A DNA stretch of 63,427 nucleotides from Paraplanobispora siamensis (GTDB lineage: Bacteria > Actinomycetota > Actinomycetes > Streptosporangiales > Streptosporangiaceae). A program made the position numbers and the translations under genes. Below the pieces are notes generated by a model. It made no database searches. It was given only the letters and a program-made list of their open reading frames with translations, and was not told the DNA's origin. The number at the start of each line of letters is the position of its first letter. The first letter of the stretch is position 1. Below are positions 59,807 to 63,427 of the stretch, piece by piece. Where the stretch lies: contig NZ_BOOJ01000077.1 of assembly GCF_016863175.1 (NCBI RefSeq), positions 1 through 63,427 on the forward strand. Reading direction: 5' to 3'.

Positions 59807-62068
59807 ATGATGTTAGACGTGAGTCAATCGGCAGGTAATGACGTGACAACCGGAACGGCGGAGGCCACCGGCGTCGACACGCCCGGCCCCGCCTCCCGGC
59901 CCGTCACTCCCCCGACCGGTGAGCCTCGCTCGGCGGCGCTGATGCGCGCGGCGGCCACATGGCTGCCCCCGCTGCTCACCATCGAGGGCCTGGTCATGTA
60001 CGTGCTGGCCCTGCGCGTTTCCCCGGGGCCGCTGCGCGGCGTCGACGTGACGCAGATCGACGGGCTCGGGCTGATCTCGGCCCTGCCCGGCGCCGCGTTC
60101 GCCGCCATCCTGCTGATGATCATGGCGTTCTTCGTCACCATCGCCCAGAACACCGACCGCAAGTTCCTGCTGCTCTTCCAGATCTCGGCGATCACCTTCG
60201 CGCTGCACGGCGCCTCCGCGCTGGTCAACAGCGAGCCGCGCTTCCACACCGCGTACGTGCACGCGGGCTTCGTGGAGTTCATCGCCCGCACCGGCGAGTC
60301 CTCCCCGATCCTGGACGCCCGCTTCGCCTGGCCGGGATTCTTCGCGCTGGTCGCGTTCATCACCAGGGCCGCGGGGATCACCGACCTCACGACGATCATG
60401 CAGTGGACGCCGCTGCTGTCCAACCTGCTCTACCTGTTGCCGTTCGTGCTGATCCTGCGCCAGGTGGTCGCCACCACCCGGGCGCGCTGGTTCGCCGCCC
60501 TGCTCTTCGTCATCGTGCAGTGGATCGGCCAGGACTACTTCTCCGCCCAGGGGTTCACCTACGCGATCTATCTCGCGTTCGTGGCGATCCTGCTGCGCTG
60601 GTTCGGCCGGGTCGAGCCCCGCCAGGCGCCCATGCCGGCCAAGGGCCGCCTGCGGCGCCTGCTGGCCCGCCTGGACGGGCTGACGCCCGGCGAGCTGAGC
60701 CACAGCACCGCCGTCTACGACCGCTCGATCATGCTCATCCTGCTGATCGGCCTGTTCGTGACCGCCACGGCCTCGCACCAGATCACCCCGTTCATGATGC
60801 TCGGCGCGCTGACCGGCCTGATCCTGCTGCGCCGGTGCTCGCTCAGCTGGGCCATGCCGTTCTTCCTCGGCCTGATCGTGCTCGCCTGGATCAGCTACCA
60901 GACGACCACCTTCTGGAGCGGCCACATCGAGCAGCTCTTCGGCGGGCTGGGCAGGATCCTGGACAACCTGCAGAGCAACACCGGTGACCGGATCGAGGGC
61001 AGCGACCCCAAGCACGCCCTCGTGCTGATGGCCCGGCTGGGCATCTGCGCCGTCATCCTGCTGCTGGCCGCCACCGGCCTGCTGCGCCGCCTGCGCCGCG
61101 GGGTGGGCGACCGGGCCGCCCTGCTGCTGCTGTGCATCCCCGTGCTCGCTCTGGGCCTGCAGAGCTACGGCGGCGAGATCGGCCTGCGCATCTACATGTT
61201 CGCGCTGCCCGGCGCCTGCATCCTGGCCGCCTACGCGTTCTTCCCGAACCTGCCCTCCAGCGGCGCCGACGGCGCCGACGAGACGGTTCCGATCCGCAAG
61301 CGCAACATCCGCTTCGACCCCCGCCTGACCCGCAGGGTCTCCCTGTTGCTGGCGGCGGCGTGCGCGCTGGTGCTCTCGATGGCCTTCCTGGTCGCCCGTT
61401 ACGGCAACGAGCAGTTCGAGCGCGTCTCCACCGGCGAGGTCGCGGCCATGCACTACGTCTACGAGCACGACGAGCCCAGCGCCCGCGTGCTGTACCTGGT
61501 GCCGCTGATCGGCGAGGAGGTCACGCCGACCATCCCGTGGGGCGAGCAGGACTTCGACAAGATCCGCTACGAGCAGGTGCTCGTGGACAAGAACCCCGTC
61601 GTGGTCTCTTCGGTGATCGACAAGCTCACCCTCTCGCCGGGCAACACCTACCTCGTGGTCAGCCGGGGGCAGGCCGCCTACCTCCAGCTCAACCACGGCT
61701 TCCCGGCCGACTGGGACAAGCGCTTCCGGGTGGCCCTCGACTCCTCCAAGGCGCTCAAGCGGGTCTACTCCAACCAGGACGCCGCCGTCTACACGCTCAG
61801 GGCCCAGCCACCGGCCGCCCAGATCCCCGAGCCGGTCAACCTGCGGGGCCCGGGCGACCGGAGCTCCCCGGCCACCCCGATCGGCCTGGCCGCCCTGGTG
61901 CTCGCCTGGGCCGCGCTCTTCGCCTACCAGCTCGTCCGCCTGCGCGACGCCGACCGCCCCGCCAAGGCGGGACGCGTCCTGATGTGGATCGCCGCCCCGG
62001 CGTTCATCGTGTCGGTCGCGGTGATCGCCGAGCGTTTCATCGTGATCGGCCTGAACCAGGTGCCATAG
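59807..62068 (+). CDS. Large multispan membrane protein (polymerase or GT-C-like)
   Basis: A 753-residue protein with about a dozen membrane helices (LLTIEGLVMYVLALRV, AAFAAILLMIMAFFVTIA, SIMLILLIGLFVTATASHQI, VSLLLAAACALVLSMAFLVA and others) and soluble loops, one long near the C-terminus (EHDEPSARVLYLVPLIGEEV). FLLLFQISAITFALHGASAL and VQWIGQDYFSAQGFTYAIYL recall membrane-bound GT-C or Wzy-type polymerases. Exact family is not certain. Codon 3 is TTA (59813-59815). It is the last gene of the polysaccharide cluster and is followed by a short hairpin and non-coding repeats. Confidence 0.75.
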   Translation: MMLDVSQSAGNDVTTGTAEATGVDTPGPASRPVTPPTGEPRSAALMRAAATWLPPLLTIEGLVMYVLALRVSPGPLRGVDVTQIDGLGLISALPGAAFAAILLMIMAFFVTIAQNTDRKFLLLFQISAITFALHGASALVNSEPRFHTAYVHAGFVEFIARTGESSPILDARFAWPGFFALVAFITRAAGITDLTTIMQWTPLLSNLLYLLPFVLILRQVVATTRARWFAALLFVIVQWIGQDYFSAQGFTYAIYLAFVAILLRWFGRVEPRQAPMPAKGRLRRLLARLDGLTPGELSHSTAVYDRSIMLILLIGLFVTATASHQITPFMMLGALTGLILLRRCSLSWAMPFFLGLIVLAWISYQTTTFWSGHIEQLFGGLGRILDNLQSNTGDRIEGSDPKHALVLMARLGICAVILLLAATGLLRRLRRGVGDRAALLLLCIPVLALGLQSYGGEIGLRIYMFALPGACILAAYAFFPNLPSSGADGADETVPIRKRNIRFDPRLTRRVSLLLAAACALVLSMAFLVARYGNEQFERVSTGEVAAMHYVYEHDEPSARVLYLVPLIGEEVTPTIPWGEQDFDKIRYEQVLVDKNPVVVSSVIDKLTLSPGNTYLVVSRGQAAYLQLNHGFPADWDKRFRVALDSSKALKRVYSNQDAAVYTLRAQPPAAQIPEPVNLRGPGDRSSPATPIGLAALVLAWAALFAYQLVRLRDADRPAKAGRVLMWIAAPAFIVSVAVIAERFIVIGLNQVP

Positions 62069-62075
62069 GGGGCGG

Positions 62076-62092
62076 GCCCGCAGGGTGCGGGC
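62076..62092 (+). terminator. Hairpin at the end of the polysaccharide operon
   Basis: GCCCGC (62076-62081), loop AGGGT, GCGGGC (62087-62092), 8 nt after the stop. Short, but well placed. Confidence 0.55.
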
Positions 62093-62126
62093 GGGCGGGG
62101 TACGGCGGTGCGCCTGTTCATGAGGT

Positions 62127-62158
62127 GGGTCCGTGGCGGGCCGGGTGCCGCCCACCCG
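62127..62158. repeat. 32-bp direct repeat, copy 1
   Basis: The 32 bases from GGGTCCGTGGCGGGCC to GCCGCCCACCCG are repeated exactly at 62266-62297. They are related in inverse orientation to part of the 77-bp repeat downstream. Confidence 0.85.
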
Positions 62159-62265
62159 TGAGACACGTCCCCGGTAGGCCCCGTGTCGCCCACCCGGGCT
62201 GCGCCGGTACGGCGGCCGAGCCCGCCGGTGGGATCTGTTGCCGGGTGGCGAATCCGTCTGGGGAC

Positions 62266-62297
62266 GGGTCCGTGGCGGGCCGGGTGCCGCCCACCCG
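62266..62297. repeat. 32-bp direct repeat, copy 2
   Basis: Exact second copy of 62127-62158, followed by GAGCTGCGCCGTACGG, which continues the similarity to the inverted 77-bp unit. Confidence 0.85.
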
Positions 62298-62570
62298 AGC
62301 TGCGCCGTACGGCACCCGAATCCGCCCACGACACCAGGGCGCCCGCGACGTAGGGCATCGCCGGGGATCAGGCCGCGGATCGATGAGGGAGCAGCAACCT
62401 CACCGCCCTCATGCCCGCACGGTAGGTCATGATCGATGGCCGAATCGGGACCGCCCGACACGGTTGCTCCAGATCGCCACGATCAACATCACCAAAGGGC
62501 CGGGCGATGCGCCCGTGACGCCGTGGGGCCGGCCTCACTACCCGGCAACACGCCCTACAGGAGGATGCGC

Positions 62571-62647
62571 CTATCGTGCGGCGCAGCTTGGGTGGGCAAC
62601 ACCCAAGCTGCCACGGACGCGCCCCACGGGCGGGCAACACCCGGCCC
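62571..62647. repeat. 77-bp direct repeat, copy 1
   Basis: Starts CTATCGTGCGGCGCAGC and ends CACCCGGCCC. It is identical to 62726-62802, 155 bp away. Inside it CAGCTTGGGTG and CACCCAAGCTG form a perfect 11-bp stem around GGCAA, so the unit can fold as DNA or RNA. Confidence 0.92.
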
Positions 62648-62725
62648 ACAGGCAGGCCCGCCACCCACCACCGACCCACCCACCCACAAACGAGCCCACC
62701 ACTCAGCACGGCCCGCCGTACCCGG

Positions 62726-62802
62726 CTATCGTGCGGCGCAGCTTGGGTGGGCAACACCCAAGCTGCCACGGACGCGCCCCACGGGCGGGCAACACCCGGC
62801 CC
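62726..62802. repeat. 77-bp direct repeat, copy 2
   Basis: Exact copy of 62571-62647. The spacer between copies carries a partial third variant (GGCCCGCCGTACCCGG). Only two full copies with no regular spacing, so this is not a CRISPR. Confidence 0.92.
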
Positions 62803-63191
62803 GCCACGGACGCATCCGCCGTACCCGCCCTCAGCTCCGGGCCGCCTTACCCGTCCAGAAGGTCTCGGCCGAGCGCTCCGTGCTCCCGAGCTCTCCAAAC
62901 CTCCCGGGCGGGTCCGCGCGGGCCGGTTGTCTCGGCGTCTCGCCGGTTTTCCCCCAAGCGTTCACCATCACCGGTTCGGAGCCCTGACCTGGGGTAACAA
63001 GCCCGCGCGGCACGAGATGTGACGCACCTTCCTTCTCCGCCGAGGAGCCGGAGTGAATCCATCCATCGACGTGCGCGGCCGGGCCGGGATCGCCGACAGG
63101 TGTCCACACGCCCCCCACGACCCCGCTTCGCGTGAAAAGACGGCGAAAACCCCGCGGACCACCGCGGCAGGGCGGGCTGGAGGTGATCGTG

Positions 63192-63427
63192 ATGACGACC
63201 TACAAGCCGTCGGCTGAGGAACCGCTGACGTCACCGCTGGCACCGGTCAAGGCGCACCGCAAGGGCGCCGTGATCGCGAACTGGCTGTCGAGCACCGACC
63301 ACAAGGTCATCGGCCACCTCTATTTGATGACCTCGTTCATGTTCTTCCTGATCGGCGGCGTCATGGCGCTGGTCATCCGGGCCGAGCTGGTCGGGCCGGG
63401 CCTGCAGTTCGTCAGCAACGAGCAGTA
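63192..63427 (+). CDS. ctaD: Cytochrome c oxidase subunit I, N-terminal part
   Basis: The frame from ATG 63192 runs off the right edge (78 residues). NWLSSTDHKVIGHLYLMTSF, then FMFFLIGGVMALVIRAELVG is the first membrane helix region of the haem-copper oxidase large subunit, specifically the aa3-type CtaD of actinobacteria. GLQFVSNEQ continues toward helix 2. Haem and copper ligands lie beyond the window. GGAGG (63179-63183) lies 8 nt upstream of the ATG; GTG 63189 is one codon earlier. It encodes the catalytic subunit of the terminal respiratory oxidase. Confidence 0.93.
   Translation, partial: MTTYKPSAEEPLTSPLAPVKAHRKGAVIANWLSSTDHKVIGHLYLMTSFMFFLIGGVMALVIRAELVGPGLQFVSNEQ

Larger units (their letters stand above)
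62069..63191. other. 1.1-kb repeat-rich intergenic region
   Basis: Between the polysaccharide operon and ctaD there is no convincing gene: open frames here lack ribosome sites and consist of repeats read in all frames. The region holds two 32-bp direct repeats (62127, 62266), two 77-bp direct repeats (62571, 62726) and many words of the same family on both strands. The 62810-63180 part has no repeats I recognise and probably carries the ctaD promoter. Confidence 0.7.

Noticed and set aside
62571-62802. Possible CRISPR array
   Set aside because: Only two 77-bp repeats, no regular spacers and no cas genes.

Overview
The window is very GC-rich DNA with actinomycete gene architecture. Signs of this are GTG and TTG starts, 4-bp start/stop overlaps, rare TTA codons, SARP-type regulators, XRE/TPR regulators, secreted lipoproteins and a DUF1023 hydrolase. 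A spore-forming member of the Streptosporangiales (Streptosporangium/Nonomuraea/Planomonospora-like) fits best. This is inferred from gene content and not tested. I see no rRNA, tRNA, CRISPR array, intact insertion sequence or prophage.

Layout. 1-8 kb: the end of an upstream gene, a sialidase, tex, a UbiE-like methyltransferase, a secreted trefoil protein and a small membrane protein. 8-17 kb: a DUF1023 hydrolase, a GNAT protein, a DinB protein, a nucleoside hydrolase overlapped on the opposite strand by a DUF998 membrane ORF, a MerR/aldo-keto reductase operon and a NarL-type two-component pair. 17-22 kb: a methyl-accepting chemotaxis protein divergent from a solute-binding lipoprotein, with sigma28-like promoter matches between them, then a secreted 5'-nucleotidase. 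22-31 kb: an XRE/TPR regulator-kinase-SRPBCC operon divergent from a small conserved gene and a 31-codon peptide gene, then PanE-like, DUF427, DUF2218-methyltransferase and beta-propeller genes, and a second, diverged copy of the same 31-residue peptide. 32-41 kb: glycosyltransferase, PIG-L deacetylase, flippase-like protein, a large SARP/AAA/TPR regulator, a DedA-like protein and a D,D-carboxypeptidase. 41-48 kb: a three-gene operon (Gln-rich repeat protein, small prodomain-like protein, cytoplasmic subtilase with a C-terminal helix-hairpin-helix domain) facing a second SARP-type regulator. 48-54 kb: an RNA methyltransferase, DUF4184, a substrate-binding/VWA fusion and an ECF sigma factor fused to an anti-sigma-like tail. 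54-62 kb: a seven-gene exopolysaccharide cluster. 62-63.2 kb: a repeat-rich intergenic region, then the start of ctaD.

The most unusual items are the pair of 31-aa Arg/Pro-rich peptides, conserved at the amino-acid level despite extensive synonymous divergence and missed by ordinary ORF calling; the subtilase-HhH operon; and the divergent chemoreceptor/binding-protein pair with sigma28-like promoters. Several truncated genes (AAA kinase, rhomboid, DUF234 ATPase) indicate past decay. Strong hairpins mark most transcription-unit ends, and five in-frame TTA codons suggest developmental (bldA-type) control of some genes, including the polysaccharide cluster.
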